Under the pieces are notes generated by a model that was given only the letters and a program-made list of their open reading frames with translations, had not been told where the DNA came from and made no database searches. Shown here piece after piece: positions 54,398-62,631 of a stretch of 64,000 bases of DNA. This DNA comes from Candidatus Zixiibacteriota bacterium (GTDB lineage: Bacteria > Zixibacteria > MSB-5A5 > GN15 > PGXB01), in the NCBI GenBank assembly GCA_016933955.1, contig JAFGTT010000019.1, positions 124,001 through 188,000 of the forward strand. Reading direction: 5' to 3'. Both the position numbers and the translations under genes were made by a program. The stretch's first letter is position 1; each line of letters starts with the position of its first letter.

Positions 54398-55810
54398 ATG
54401 ATTAAAGAAAAGACAAAAATATTAATTATTGACGATGACCCCAAAGTCGCCTGGATACTGGGTGAAGGGTTGTCTTCAAGTTATGAATTTGTTTCGGCCA
54501 GGGATGGTATTGAAGGCATCCAGATGGTATCGACCGAGAAACCGGTCCTGATTCTTCTTGATATTAAGATGCCGGGGATGAACGGACTTGAGGTTCTTGA
54601 AAAGCTCAACAAATTGCCGGCGCGGCCGGAAGTTATAATGCTTTCCGGTCATGGGGAGACCAAAAACATTGTTCAGTCAATGCATCTCGGGGCCGCAGAA
54701 TTTATCAATAAACCTTTTGATGTCAAGGAAGTCGAAATACATATTCAGGCTGTTCTGGAGAAGGCCAAACTTAAATCCGAGGTTAAAAGCCTTAAGACCG
54801 AGCTTAAATCCCGAAGTCAATATGATAGTTTTGTCGGCGATTCACACAAGATGTTACAGGTTAAGGGCCTTATTGAGCAGGTCGCAGGTTCCGAATTGAC
54901 CGTTCTGATCAGAGGCGAATCCGGGACCGGCAAAGAAATCGTGGCCCATATGTTGCATTCTCTTTCCGGTCGGGCCGATGAGCAGTTTACCAAGGTCAAC
55001 TGCGCCGCTATCCCTCGCGATCTTCTTGAGGCAGAATTGTTCGGCTATGAGAAAGGGGCCTTTACCGGTGCTCATAAGACCAAGCCGGGACGGTTTGAAG
55101 TGGCCAACAAAGGAACTATTTTTCTTGACGAAATCGGTGATATGCCACTGGAATTGCAGTCCAAATTACTGCAGGTGCTGGAGCAGCAGGAATTTGTTCG
55201 GGTTGGCGGGATAAACAATATCCATGTTGATGTCAGAATAATTTGCGCTACCAACAAAAATCTCGAGGATGCCATCCGCCGTCAACATTTCCGCGATGAC
55301 TTATTCTATCGCCTAAATGAAATTACCATATTTCTTCCGCCGCTAAGGGAAAGGCGGGAGGATATCCCGCTTCTGATCAGTCATTTTCTTGATCGTTACA
55401 ACATTCTCTACCAGAAAGAATACCCCTCATTGTCTCCTGAGACCATTTCAGCCCTGATCGATTTTTCATGGCCGGGTAATGTCCGTCAACTGGAAAACTT
55501 TATCAAACAGGTGGTGGTAAGGGGTGATGAACAGATTGTCAACGATTTGCTGTTATCGGGATTATCCAAACCGGTCGGGTCCGGGATCGATACCGCGAGC
55601 CCGGCGGCTTATCAGGATCCCGGAATTGCCAATTCATATTCTTTGAAAAAAAGAGTTGGCTATGCTATTGCCCTGGAAGAGAAGAAACTGATCAGCGAAG
55701 TTTTAAATAAAACTAACTGGAACAGGCGGAAAGCCTCGGATCTCCTTGAAATCAGCTATCGATCATTGCTTTATAAAATTAAAGAATACAATCTAAACAG
55801 CGTGAAGTGA
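54398..55810 (+). CDS. NtrC-family sigma-54-dependent response regulator
   Basis: 470 residues. Receiver 5-120 (DDDP, Asp in LLLDIKMPGMNG, NKPFD), AAA+ domain about 145-375 with Walker A GESGTGKEIVAHM, the sigma-54 contact loop GAFTGA, Walker B TIFLDEIGDMP and FRDDLFYRLNEI, and a Fis-type helix-turn-helix at the end (RRKASDLLEISYRSLLYKI). It acts at sigma-54 promoters from upstream sites. It is the likely output of the two kinases before it. Flanking palindromes and a sigma-54 promoter just downstream suggest local targets. Confidence 0.95.
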   Translation: MIKEKTKILIIDDDPKVAWILGEGLSSSYEFVSARDGIEGIQMVSTEKPVLILLDIKMPGMNGLEVLEKLNKLPARPEVIMLSGHGETKNIVQSMHLGAAEFINKPFDVKEVEIHIQAVLEKAKLKSEVKSLKTELKSRSQYDSFVGDSHKMLQVKGLIEQVAGSELTVLIRGESGTGKEIVAHMLHSLSGRADEQFTKVNCAAIPRDLLEAELFGYEKGAFTGAHKTKPGRFEVANKGTIFLDEIGDMPLELQSKLLQVLEQQEFVRVGGINNIHVDVRIICATNKNLEDAIRRQHFRDDLFYRLNEITIFLPPLRERREDIPLLISHFLDRYNILYQKEYPSLSPETISALIDFSWPGNVRQLENFIKQVVVRGDEQIVNDLLLSGLSKPVGSGIDTASPAAYQDPGIANSYSLKKRVGYAIALEEKKLISEVLNKTNWNRRKASDLLEISYRSLLYKIKEYNLNSVK

Positions 55811-55866
55811 TCATCTCCAGAGTGTGACCGATTTATAACATCTTCCGCATTGGCATTCATTTAATC

Positions 55867-55880
55867 TGCAACATGTTGCG
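55867..55880 (+). promoter_or_regulatory. Palindromic enhancer candidate TGCAA-N4-TTGCG, downstream copy
   Basis: TGCAA-CATG-TTGCG, which contains the perfect 12-bp palindrome GCAACATGTTGC. It is about 150 bases upstream of the sigma-54 promoter at 56031, the distance usual for NtrC-type enhancers. Confidence 0.5.
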
Positions 55881-55890
55881 CAGTCGTTGG

Positions 55891-55926
55891 ATGTGGATAA
55901 CTTATAGTGGGTTGTATAGTCCACAT
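55891..55926. repeat. Inverted repeat containing a DnaA-box-like 9-mer
   Basis: ATGTGGA (55891-55897) and TCCACAT (55920-55926) are inverted over 22 bases. The left arm contains TGTGGATAA (55892-55900), the exact reverse complement of the DnaA box TTATCCACA; the right arm, TAGTCCACA, matches seven of nine. One exact box is expected by chance about once in a window of this size. Confidence 0.3.
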
Positions 55927-56030
55927 TCATTTTTTTATTATCATATTATTCAAGCAGTTGAATGATTTTTTTGTTGGCCGGGGTTGTTGAATTTTTTATA
56001 AGGAACTATTAACAGTCAAGTTTGGTTCAA

Positions 56031-56046
56031 TGGAATAGAAATTGCT
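56031..56046 (+). promoter_or_regulatory. Sigma-54 promoter of the degenerate-GGDEF gene
   Basis: TGGAATAGAAATTGCT: GG at 56032-56033 and GC at 56044-56045 are exactly ten bases apart, and TTGCT is a full -12 match. It lies 55 bases before the ATG. Confidence 0.55.
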
Positions 56047-56100
56047 GTGTTATGGCAACAATAGGAATTATAAATTATTGGCAGCGTTGATTACCGGATT

Positions 56101-56556
56101 ATGAGAACTAATTTCACAACATACAGCGACGGATGTGCTTTCGCATCCCGGATTCATTACGAACTGAAAAGAGCGGAACGGTACCGCATTTTTCTGTCCC
56201 TGGCCATTTTTAATGTCGGTCCCATATTGGATCTGGCCGGCAATGGTGCGTTAGCCAGTATAGAAGATAGAAAGTCATTCCTTAATAACTTGAATGGCAT
56301 TCTGAAACGATCAATCAGAGAAGTGGATTCTATATCGAATTCGGGACGACTTAAGATTGGATTGCTTATGCCGGAGACATCCCGTCAGGGAGCCGAGGCA
56401 GTTGTTCGCCGGGTCAATCGGACTATCAATGAGTTTTGTTCAGATTATTTCCAGAAGCCGGCCGATTATCTGGTTCCCACCGAGATTTCCTCATTTCCCG
56501 ATGCCGCCGGGGCTCGTTCGGTAGCCAGTTATCTTGATGAATTTATGGAAGAATAG
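56101..56556 (+). CDS. Small protein with degenerate GGDEF fold
   Basis: 151 residues. The layout follows a diguanylate-cyclase domain: FASRIHYELKRAERYRIFLSL at the start, then REVDSISNSGRLKIGLLMPET, where active enzymes have R-x-D-x-(V/I)-x-R-x-GGDEF-x-x-(L/I)LPxT, then GAEAVVRRV. The GGDEF catalytic loop is replaced by NSGRLKIG, and the metal-binding Asp region is changed, so it should not make c-di-GMP. It may bind a nucleotide or act as a protein partner. It is monocistronic, behind a sigma-54 promoter and ahead of a terminator. Family assignment is by pattern and moderately sure. Confidence 0.65.
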   Translation: MRTNFTTYSDGCAFASRIHYELKRAERYRIFLSLAIFNVGPILDLAGNGALASIEDRKSFLNNLNGILKRSIREVDSISNSGRLKIGLLMPETSRQGAEAVVRRVNRTINEFCSDYFQKPADYLVPTEISSFPDAAGARSVASYLDEFMEE

Positions 56557-56578
56557 GCGACATTTTAAATCAAATATT

Positions 56579-56601
56579 AAAACCGCCCATGAGGCGGTTT
56601 T
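56579..56601. terminator. Intrinsic terminator
   Basis: AAAACCGCC / GGCGGTTTT stem with a five-base loop and a following T-run, 23 bases after the stop of the degenerate-GGDEF gene. The A-run on its left could also end valS transcripts from the other strand. Confidence 0.85.
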
Positions 56602-56655
56602 TTTATGGGATTTAATCGGATTGAAGGCTGTCCTGAGCTAATCCGGCTGCCAGGT

Positions 56656-59325
56656 TTACCAGCCCAGCAGTTGTTCCAAATTGCTGTTGAGCTTTTCGAC
56701 CCGTTCCTCGATATCGGTTTTCTTGGATTTTTCGCGATCCACGACATCATCGGGGGCGTTTTTCAGAAAATCCGGATTAGCCAATTTCTTGGAAATCTTT
56801 TCCAGTTGCGTTTTAAGATTTTGCAGTTCCTTTTCAAGTCTGTTTTTTTCCGACTCAATATTAATCAGCCCTTTGAGAGGGAGGAAAATTTCCGCTCCGG
56901 AAATGATGGCGGAAGCCGATAGTCCGGGCTTTTTTATATCCTCGCCGATAATCAATTTGTCGATTTTGGCCAGGCTACGGAAGAAATCCTGGTAGGTTTC
57001 AAGCAGTCGGCCGGTTTCGGTTTTGGTAATACGGACATGCAAATCGGACCGCTTACCCGGCGGGACATTCATCTCCGCCCGGATCGATCGAACCGCATTG
57101 ACCACCGCCTGAATCGACTCGAATGATTGTTCCAGATTTTCATCCTTGAACTTCCGGGTTGCTTCCGGCCAGGGACCAAAGACCAGAGTTTTCTCCTTGG
57201 CCGGGAAAATCTCTTTGAGTTTCAGATTTATTTCCTCGGTTACGAAGGGGATGAAAGGATGCAGCAGTTTCAGGATTTTATCCAGGACATAATAGGCGAC
57301 ATGAAGCGAGGTCTCCCGAATCGGCTGATCCGGGTGATCCGGTTTGATCAGTTCGATGTACCAGGAACAGAAATCATTCCAAGTGAAACTATAGAGATTT
57401 TTGGTTGCCGCCGATAGTTTAAACTCGTTGATACTGCGGTTGGTTATCTCGATTGTCCGTTCCAGCCGCGACAATATCCATTTATCAACCAGAATGAGAT
57501 CCTTTTCGGGAACCGAGTTCAGATTGAACTGCTGACCATCAGTACGCATCATCACGAATCTTGAAACCTGGTAGAGCTTATTTATGAAGTTGCGGCCGAT
57601 CTCAAAAGTATTCTTGGAAATCCAGGGATCCTGTCCATCCGGAGTGGCCAGAACCAGGGAAATTCTCAGGGCATCGGCGCCATAGGTGTCAATAATTTCC
57701 AGTGGGTCAATTCCGTTACCAAGAGATTTTGACATTTTTATTCCGTTGGCGTCCCGAACCGTCCCGTGTATATAGACATCGTTAAAAGGGATCTTGCCAA
57801 CGAATTCATAGCCGGCCATAACCATTCGGGCCACCCAGAGGAAAATGATTTCCGAAGCGGTCACCAGGACTCTGGTTGGATAGAAATATTCCAGGAGAGG
57901 TGTCTTTTCCGGCCATCCGAAGACCGAAAACGGCCACAGCCATGAGGAAAACCAGGTATCGAGAACATCCTCGTCCTGGACAATCCGGGGACTTTCACAT
58001 TTGGTGCATTTATCCGGGACGGTTTCCCTGACCATCACTTCCCCGCAGGCTTCACAATAATAAACCGGAATCCGGTGACCCCACCAGAGCTGACGCGAGA
58101 TACACCAGTCACGGATATTTTCCATCCAGTGGAGATACGTTTTCGACCAGTAATCGGGATGGAAGCGTAATTCGCCCTTTTTCATGGCGTCGATGGCCGG
58201 CTGGGCCAGCTGGGACATTCGGACAAACCATTGATCCGAGAGATACGGCTCGATTTCCTGATGGCAACGATAACAGGTTCCGACCGAGAGATCATATTTT
58301 TCAATTTTTTCCAGATGGCCCTTTTTCTCAAGTTCCTTAACCAGCTTTTTGCGGGCCTCGTAGCGATCCAGACCTTTGAATTTACCGGCTTCGACGTTCA
58401 GGGTTCCATCATTGTTCAGGATATTAATCTCTTCCAAATCATGGCGTTTGCCGATTTCGAAATCATTGGGGTCATGAGCCGGAGTAATTTTAACCACCCC
58501 GGTGCCGAATTCAGGATCCACATAGGTATCGGCGATAATTGGAAGTTCCCGCTCAAGGATAGGCAGAATAGCGGTCTTGCCGACGAATTTCTTGAACTTC
58601 ATATCTTTAGGATTAACCGCCAGGGCGGTATCGCCGAGCATGGTTTCGGGGCGAGTGGTCGCTACGGTCAGATATTGATCACTGCCCTTCAGCTTATACC
58701 TAATATACCACAGGTGACCTTCTTTTCCCTCGTGCTCGACTTCATCGTCGGATAGAGATGTCTGGCATGAGGGGCACCAGTTAACGATCCTGTGTCCGCG
58801 GTAAATGAGGTCTTTATTATAAAGATGAATAAAAACTCTCATAACTGCCCGGGACAGAGATTCATCGATGGTAAAGCGGGTCCGTTCCCAGTCACATGAA
58901 CAGCCTATTTTTTTCAACTGGTTGAGAATATAGTCCTTATTGCGATAGGCCAACTCCCTGGTTCTTTCCAGAAATTTCTCCCTTCCCAATTCCCGGCGGG
59001 TTGTCCCCTCTTTGCGAAGCAGTTTTTCGACAATAACCTGCGTGGCGATTCCGGCATGATCGGCCCCCGGGACCCATTCGGCCTCAAACCCTGACATCCT
59101 TTTCTGCCGGATCAAGATATCCTGAATGGTATTATTGAGAGCGTGGCCAAGATGAAGGATATCGGTGACATTGGGGGGCGGGATGACGATCGAATATGGT
59201 TCCCGATCCTTGTTAACATTACCTTTAAAATATCCCGAATTCAGCCAAACGCCGAGCAGACGTTCTTCGACCGCCCTGGGATCATAAGGCTGAGCTTTTT
59301 GCTTATTCTTGCTGTTGGCTTCCAT
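56656..59325 (-). CDS. valS: Valine-tRNA ligase
   Basis: 889 residues, class I. HIGH-type motif HLGH in PPPNVTDILHLGHALNNT, KMSKS in GIKMSKSLGN, the editing domain with ATTRPETMLGDTA, and zinc-binding cysteine pairs (CPSC, CEAC, CTKC). A C-terminal coiled coil (RLEKELQNLKTQLEKI) that contacts tRNA is present. ATG 59325 is preferred; the frame extends to a TTG at 59346 with no ribosome site. Its promoter is TTGACA-N17-TATTAT just upstream. Confidence 0.96.
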   Translation of the reverse strand: MEANSKNKQKAQPYDPRAVEERLLGVWLNSGYFKGNVNKDREPYSIVIPPPNVTDILHLGHALNNTIQDILIRQKRMSGFEAEWVPGADHAGIATQVIVEKLLRKEGTTRRELGREKFLERTRELAYRNKDYILNQLKKIGCSCDWERTRFTIDESLSRAVMRVFIHLYNKDLIYRGHRIVNWCPSCQTSLSDDEVEHEGKEGHLWYIRYKLKGSDQYLTVATTRPETMLGDTALAVNPKDMKFKKFVGKTAILPILERELPIIADTYVDPEFGTGVVKITPAHDPNDFEIGKRHDLEEINILNNDGTLNVEAGKFKGLDRYEARKKLVKELEKKGHLEKIEKYDLSVGTCYRCHQEIEPYLSDQWFVRMSQLAQPAIDAMKKGELRFHPDYWSKTYLHWMENIRDWCISRQLWWGHRIPVYYCEACGEVMVRETVPDKCTKCESPRIVQDEDVLDTWFSSWLWPFSVFGWPEKTPLLEYFYPTRVLVTASEIIFLWVARMVMAGYEFVGKIPFNDVYIHGTVRDANGIKMSKSLGNGIDPLEIIDTYGADALRISLVLATPDGQDPWISKNTFEIGRNFINKLYQVSRFVMMRTDGQQFNLNSVPEKDLILVDKWILSRLERTIEITNRSINEFKLSAATKNLYSFTWNDFCSWYIELIKPDHPDQPIRETSLHVAYYVLDKILKLLHPFIPFVTEEINLKLKEIFPAKEKTLVFGPWPEATRKFKDENLEQSFESIQAVVNAVRSIRAEMNVPPGKRSDLHVRITKTETGRLLETYQDFFRSLAKIDKLIIGEDIKKPGLSASAIISGAEIFLPLKGLINIESEKNRLEKELQNLKTQLEKISKKLANPDFLKNAPDDVVDREKSKKTDIEERVEKLNSNLEQLLGW

Positions 59326-59354
59326 AAGTAATTTTTCTTCTTCCAAAAGATGAA

Positions 59355-59383
59355 ATAATACCGCCCTTTATCTCGTTTGTCAA
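59355..59383 (-). promoter_or_regulatory. Sigma-70 promoter of valS
   Basis: Minus strand: perfect TTGACA (59383-59378), 17-base spacer, TATTAT (59360-59355, five of six), 30 bases before the ATG. No T-box or other leader fits in this short space. Confidence 0.7.
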
Positions 59384-59481
59384 GTCGGCTCAATCCATAA
59401 TAATTCTTTATTTCGGCGTATGGTTTCGGTATTATACGATATTATCGACATATTGCTTAATTTGGAAAGGGTTATTTTGAT

Positions 59482-60255
59482 ATGTCACATAATATCATGC
59501 CTTTTAATAAATTGCGCGAAATAATGGCCACCCTCAGGGGGCCGGGAGGATGTAACTGGGACCGCAAACAGACCCATAAATCTCTCCTGCCATACCTGAT
59601 TGAGGAAACTTACGAGGTGGTTGAAGCAATTGAGAATGAAAACCAGGAGGACCTTAAGGAGGAATTGGGTGATCTGATGTGCCAGATCGTTTTCCATTGC
59701 CAGTTGGCGGAGGAAGGCGGCCGGTTTGATATCGACGATTCGATAAACTGTGTCAATGAAAAACTGATCAATCGCCATCCCCATGTTTTCGGGGAAAAGA
59801 AGAATCTTACTCCCCGGGAAGTCCGAGATCAATGGGAAAAAGTCAAAATCGAATCCGGCGAAAAAAAATCAGTGATAAATGGTATTCCCAAATCGGCTCC
59901 AGCTCTGGTTAAGGCTTTCCGGTTTGGTGAAAAGGCCGGCGGGGTCGGGTTTGACTGGAAGAATGCCGGGGAAGTAATGGATAAAATCAGGGAAGAGATC
60001 ACCGAACTCGAAGCGGAATTTAAAAGCAACAATAAAAAAGGACTGGAAGACGAGATCGGTGATCTGCTTTTTGCCATATCTTCACTGGCCAGAAAAATGG
60101 AAATTAATCCCGAACAGGCTTTGAATCGAACCCTGAAGAAATTTCAAAAGCGTTTTAATTATATCGAAGAGCAGGTTCACCGTTCCGGGCGGTCTTTTGA
60201 TGACTTCACTCTTGAAGAATTAGAAACCTGGTGGCAGGAGGCTAAGAGAAAATGA
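59482..60255 (+). CDS. mazG: Nucleoside triphosphate pyrophosphohydrolase MazG
   Basis: 257 residues with two MazG domains. The first has GGCNWDRKQTHKSLLPYLIE, EETYEVVEAIE and EELGDLMCQIVFH (the EExxE and ExxD metal motifs); the second has EEITELEAEF and EDEIGDLLFAISSLAR. MazG removes aberrant or signalling nucleotides; in E. coli it counters MazF toxicity by lowering ppGpp. GGAAAGGG lies before the ATG. It is divergent from valS and converges with a glycosyltransferase gene one base past its stop. Confidence 0.94.
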   Translation: MSHNIMPFNKLREIMATLRGPGGCNWDRKQTHKSLLPYLIEETYEVVEAIENENQEDLKEELGDLMCQIVFHCQLAEEGGRFDIDDSINCVNEKLINRHPHVFGEKKNLTPREVRDQWEKVKIESGEKKSVINGIPKSAPALVKAFRFGEKAGGVGFDWKNAGEVMDKIREEITELEAEFKSNNKKGLEDEIGDLLFAISSLARKMEINPEQALNRTLKKFQKRFNYIEEQVHRSGRSFDDFTLEELETWWQEAKRK

Positions 60256-60256
60256 A

Positions 60257-61456
60257 TTAAACCGTCATATATGCGGTTTGGATTCGAATAATCTCGGCGA
60301 ACAATTCGGCGGCCATATCTTCCCAGATATGATTTCCAGCGATTTCTCGTCCAATATCTTTTGCTTTTTGGCGATCAGTTGCCCGTTGTATCTCTATGGC
60401 GGTCAACCATGATTCGATGTCATTATTGACAACGCGGATAAGATCGCCGGGAAACTGTTCCAATTCGGGGATTGGTGACGAAACTGCTGGCAGACCTGCC
60501 GCGGCATATTCATAAAACTTGAGGGGATTAAGATATCGGAAGAACTCGGTATCAAGATAAGGAAGCAGACCGATATCAAATCCGCGCAGAATACGCGGCA
60601 TCGTATTATGTTCAAAGGCACCCGTGAAATGGATGTTGGTATATACGGCCATTTTCCCGATGATCGATTGATCATGAATTTGACCGGCGAAGATAAAATT
60701 CCAATTCGGCCGGGCCTTGGCCATTCCTGCTATCAGATTCCAGTCCAGACGGTTGGATATAGCGCCGGCGTAACCTATCCGGGGAGGATCGATTCTGGCA
60801 ATAGCAGGATTGATATTTGTATCATCGCCGATCAGGTTTAAATAATGACCGCGCGATAGTCCATTTCCCATATATATGGCCTTACAATAATGTTGCCCAT
60901 ATTTATCATGAAGTCTTTTAGAGGTGGTTATTAACAAGTGAACCCGGTTTCGTAACTGATGTTCAAGGCCATTATCAGTCTCGTTTTCGTTGCCATATAT
61001 ATCCGAAATATTATCATAGATTTCATAAATATTGAAATTCTTAGGGAATAGTTCGGTAACCCACCCCTGGCGCGGATAATAAAACCAGACCACCGGATTG
61101 GATTCCGTGACCCCGAGTTTTCGGCATAAGTAAATATAACTTCTCCTGATGGCCGCCTGGTTGAGATATTTCAGCCAGGATGAATTTACGGCCAGGAAAT
61201 CATGAATGAAATATTTGGGGCTGTATAAAAACAGGTTTTCTGATATTTTGTCAAGCTTTGGACGGGATAGAAGTTCACCGGCTCGAAATGGCTTTTTGAC
61301 CAGGGTAGTCAGCGGGCAAAGCGGGCGGTTGACCGCCACGACCACGCTTCCCGCCTCAGCGGTCGGCCCCGCCAGCGCTATCAAAAAATCTTTCTGGGTA
61401 AAAGACGGCCAGTCAACGGCCAGGAAAACCAAGATTATTTTGGGGAACTCAAACAT
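60257..61456 (-). CDS. Glycosyltransferase, GT4/TuaH-like
   Basis: 399 residues, GT-B fold. N-terminal part begins FPKIILVFLAVDW; VVWFYYPRQGW and IYEIYDNISDIYG resemble TuaH-like enzymes that start D-x-N-D motifs in teichuronic-acid-type and exopolysaccharide clusters. The donor domain has RIGYAGAISNRLDW, then PLKFYEYAAAGLPAVSSP. It stands alone, away from the glycan genes at 18-22 kb. The start ATG 61456 has no ribosome site and lies six bases from a -10 box, so it may be leaderless. Confidence 0.82.
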   Translation of the reverse strand: MFEFPKIILVFLAVDWPSFTQKDFLIALAGPTAEAGSVVVAVNRPLCPLTTLVKKPFRAGELLSRPKLDKISENLFLYSPKYFIHDFLAVNSSWLKYLNQAAIRRSYIYLCRKLGVTESNPVVWFYYPRQGWVTELFPKNFNIYEIYDNISDIYGNENETDNGLEHQLRNRVHLLITTSKRLHDKYGQHYCKAIYMGNGLSRGHYLNLIGDDTNINPAIARIDPPRIGYAGAISNRLDWNLIAGMAKARPNWNFIFAGQIHDQSIIGKMAVYTNIHFTGAFEHNTMPRILRGFDIGLLPYLDTEFFRYLNPLKFYEYAAAGLPAVSSPIPELEQFPGDLIRVVNNDIESWLTAIEIQRATDRQKAKDIGREIAGNHIWEDMAAELFAEIIRIQTAYMTV

Positions 61457-61462
61457 CAATAT

Positions 61463-61491
61463 ATAATAAGCAGAAAATCAACAAGGGGCAA
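61463..61491 (-). promoter_or_regulatory. Possible promoter of the lone glycosyltransferase, leaderless
   Basis: Minus strand: TTGCCC (61491-61486), 17-base spacer, TATTAT (61468-61463). Six bases separate it from the ATG. Confidence 0.4.
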
Positions 61492-61555
61492 TATTATAGT
61501 GGAATTGGCTGTTTCCCCGTATGTGTTGCAGGGGTGGGAATCCTGGCCTTTGGTA

Positions 61556-61584
61556 TTGACTTCATTAATTAATTATGCTACAAT
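61556..61584 (+). promoter_or_regulatory. Sigma-70 promoter with extended -10
   Basis: TTGACT (61556-61561), exactly 17 bases, TACAAT (61579-61584) preceded by TGC, an extended -10. It drives the DUF4412-like gene with a leader of about 60 bases. Confidence 0.7.
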
Positions 61585-61649
61585 GCACCATCTTTTAGTC
61601 GGGAATATGGATAACAGGCAAGGGGTTGAAAATTAAAAGGAGAATCCTC

Positions 61650-62420
61650 ATGAGGACAAGAAACTGGAAAATCGGTTTGGTTCTTTTAATAGTAATGGCC
61701 ATACCGGGTTTGGTGAGCGCCGATACCATGATGAAGCAGGTAGCCAGGACCGAGGGTTTCGAGATGATGGGCCAGAAAGTCGAGCCTACGATTGACACCT
61801 CGACCACCTGGATTGGTTCCGGTCGGGCCCGGACCGATCAAGGCGATACCATGTCAGTAATTATGCTGGCGGATCAGAATGCGATGTATATGATCGATCA
61901 TCAGGACAGCGTTTATTATGAAATGCCTCTTGACGCCCTGGGAGATATTTCCAAAATGCTGGATGCCGAGAGTAGCGGAGATGAGGAAGCCGCGGCCATG
62001 GCTGAAATGATGAAAGGTATGATGGCCCAGATGAAAATTACCGCTACTGTGGAACCCACCGAGGAAACCAAAAAAATTAAAGTCTGGAATACCAAAAAGT
62101 ATATTGTCACCATGGATATGGGAATGATGAAAATGACCATGGATTTATGGGCAAGTGATGAAATAAAAGTCGATTATGAAATGTTCAATAAACTGACTCA
62201 TTCCATGATGGCTCAATTCCCCGGTTTCCAGGAAGCCATGGAGGAAATGAAGAAAGTGAAAGGCGTGAGTGTGGCCAGTGATATTTCTATCAATATGATG
62301 GGAAATATTATCAAGGCTTCCAATGAAATGCTGGAAGTCCGTGAAGGCGATGCTCCGGCCGGGACTTACACTATTCCGGAAGGCTATACCAAACAGGAAG
62401 GTCTGCCTGGAATGGAATAA
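61650..62420 (+). CDS. Methionine-rich exported protein, DUF4412-like
   Basis: 256 residues with a signal peptide (IGLVLLIVMAIPGLVSADT) and no lipobox cysteine. The body looks like DUF4412: a first half with beta strands (TWIGSGRARTDQGDTMSVI, then AMYMIDHQDSVYYEM), a conserved KVWNTKKYIVTMDMG, and LWASDEIKVDYEMF. Methionine is striking in AEMMKGMMAQMKI and MDMGMMKMTMDLW. AAGGAG lies before ATG 61650; upstream in-frame codons are less suitable. Function unknown. Single gene between a strong promoter and a strong terminator, so probably well expressed. Confidence 0.75.
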   Translation: MRTRNWKIGLVLLIVMAIPGLVSADTMMKQVARTEGFEMMGQKVEPTIDTSTTWIGSGRARTDQGDTMSVIMLADQNAMYMIDHQDSVYYEMPLDALGDISKMLDAESSGDEEAAAMAEMMKGMMAQMKITATVEPTEETKKIKVWNTKKYIVTMDMGMMKMTMDLWASDEIKVDYEMFNKLTHSMMAQFPGFQEAMEEMKKVKGVSVASDISINMMGNIIKASNEMLEVREGDAPAGTYTIPEGYTKQEGLPGME

Positions 62421-62441
62421 ATGATTCCAGAATAGCTTTTC

Positions 62442-62476
62442 AAAAGGGCCCTGTGTTAAAAACAGGGCCTTTTTTT
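62442..62476 (+). terminator. Strong intrinsic terminator
   Basis: AAAAGGGCCCTGT / ACAGGGCCTTTT stem (one G-U pair), loop of seven bases, followed by a run of T. It follows the DUF4412-like gene. Confidence 0.9.
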
Positions 62477-62533
62477 GGGATAGCCATCCTGAGAAACCCG
62501 ATTTTAATGGAAATGGAATTTGAAAATATAGTT

Positions 62534-62555
62534 GCGGACATTATTTAGCGGACAT
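62534..62555 (+). repeat. Direct repeat GCGGACAT upstream of the CsgG-domain gene
   Basis: GCGGACAT at 62534-62541 and 62548-62555, 14 bases apart, about 80-100 bases before the ATG. This could be a regulator site; nothing known is recognised. Confidence 0.35.
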
Positions 62556-62631
62556 ATATTCTCTGACACAATTGTATATCCAATCAGATATAAGGGATTA
62601 AAGCCTATTTAATTTACCAAGGGAGTATCTT

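Noticed and set aside
55811-56100. Chromosomal replication origin
   Set aside because: Only one exact DnaA box, no dnaA, dnaN or gidA neighbour and no cluster of boxes. One exact match is near the chance level for 64 kb.
58231-58755. 174-codon plus-strand open frame
   Set aside because: Antisense to the editing domain of valS.
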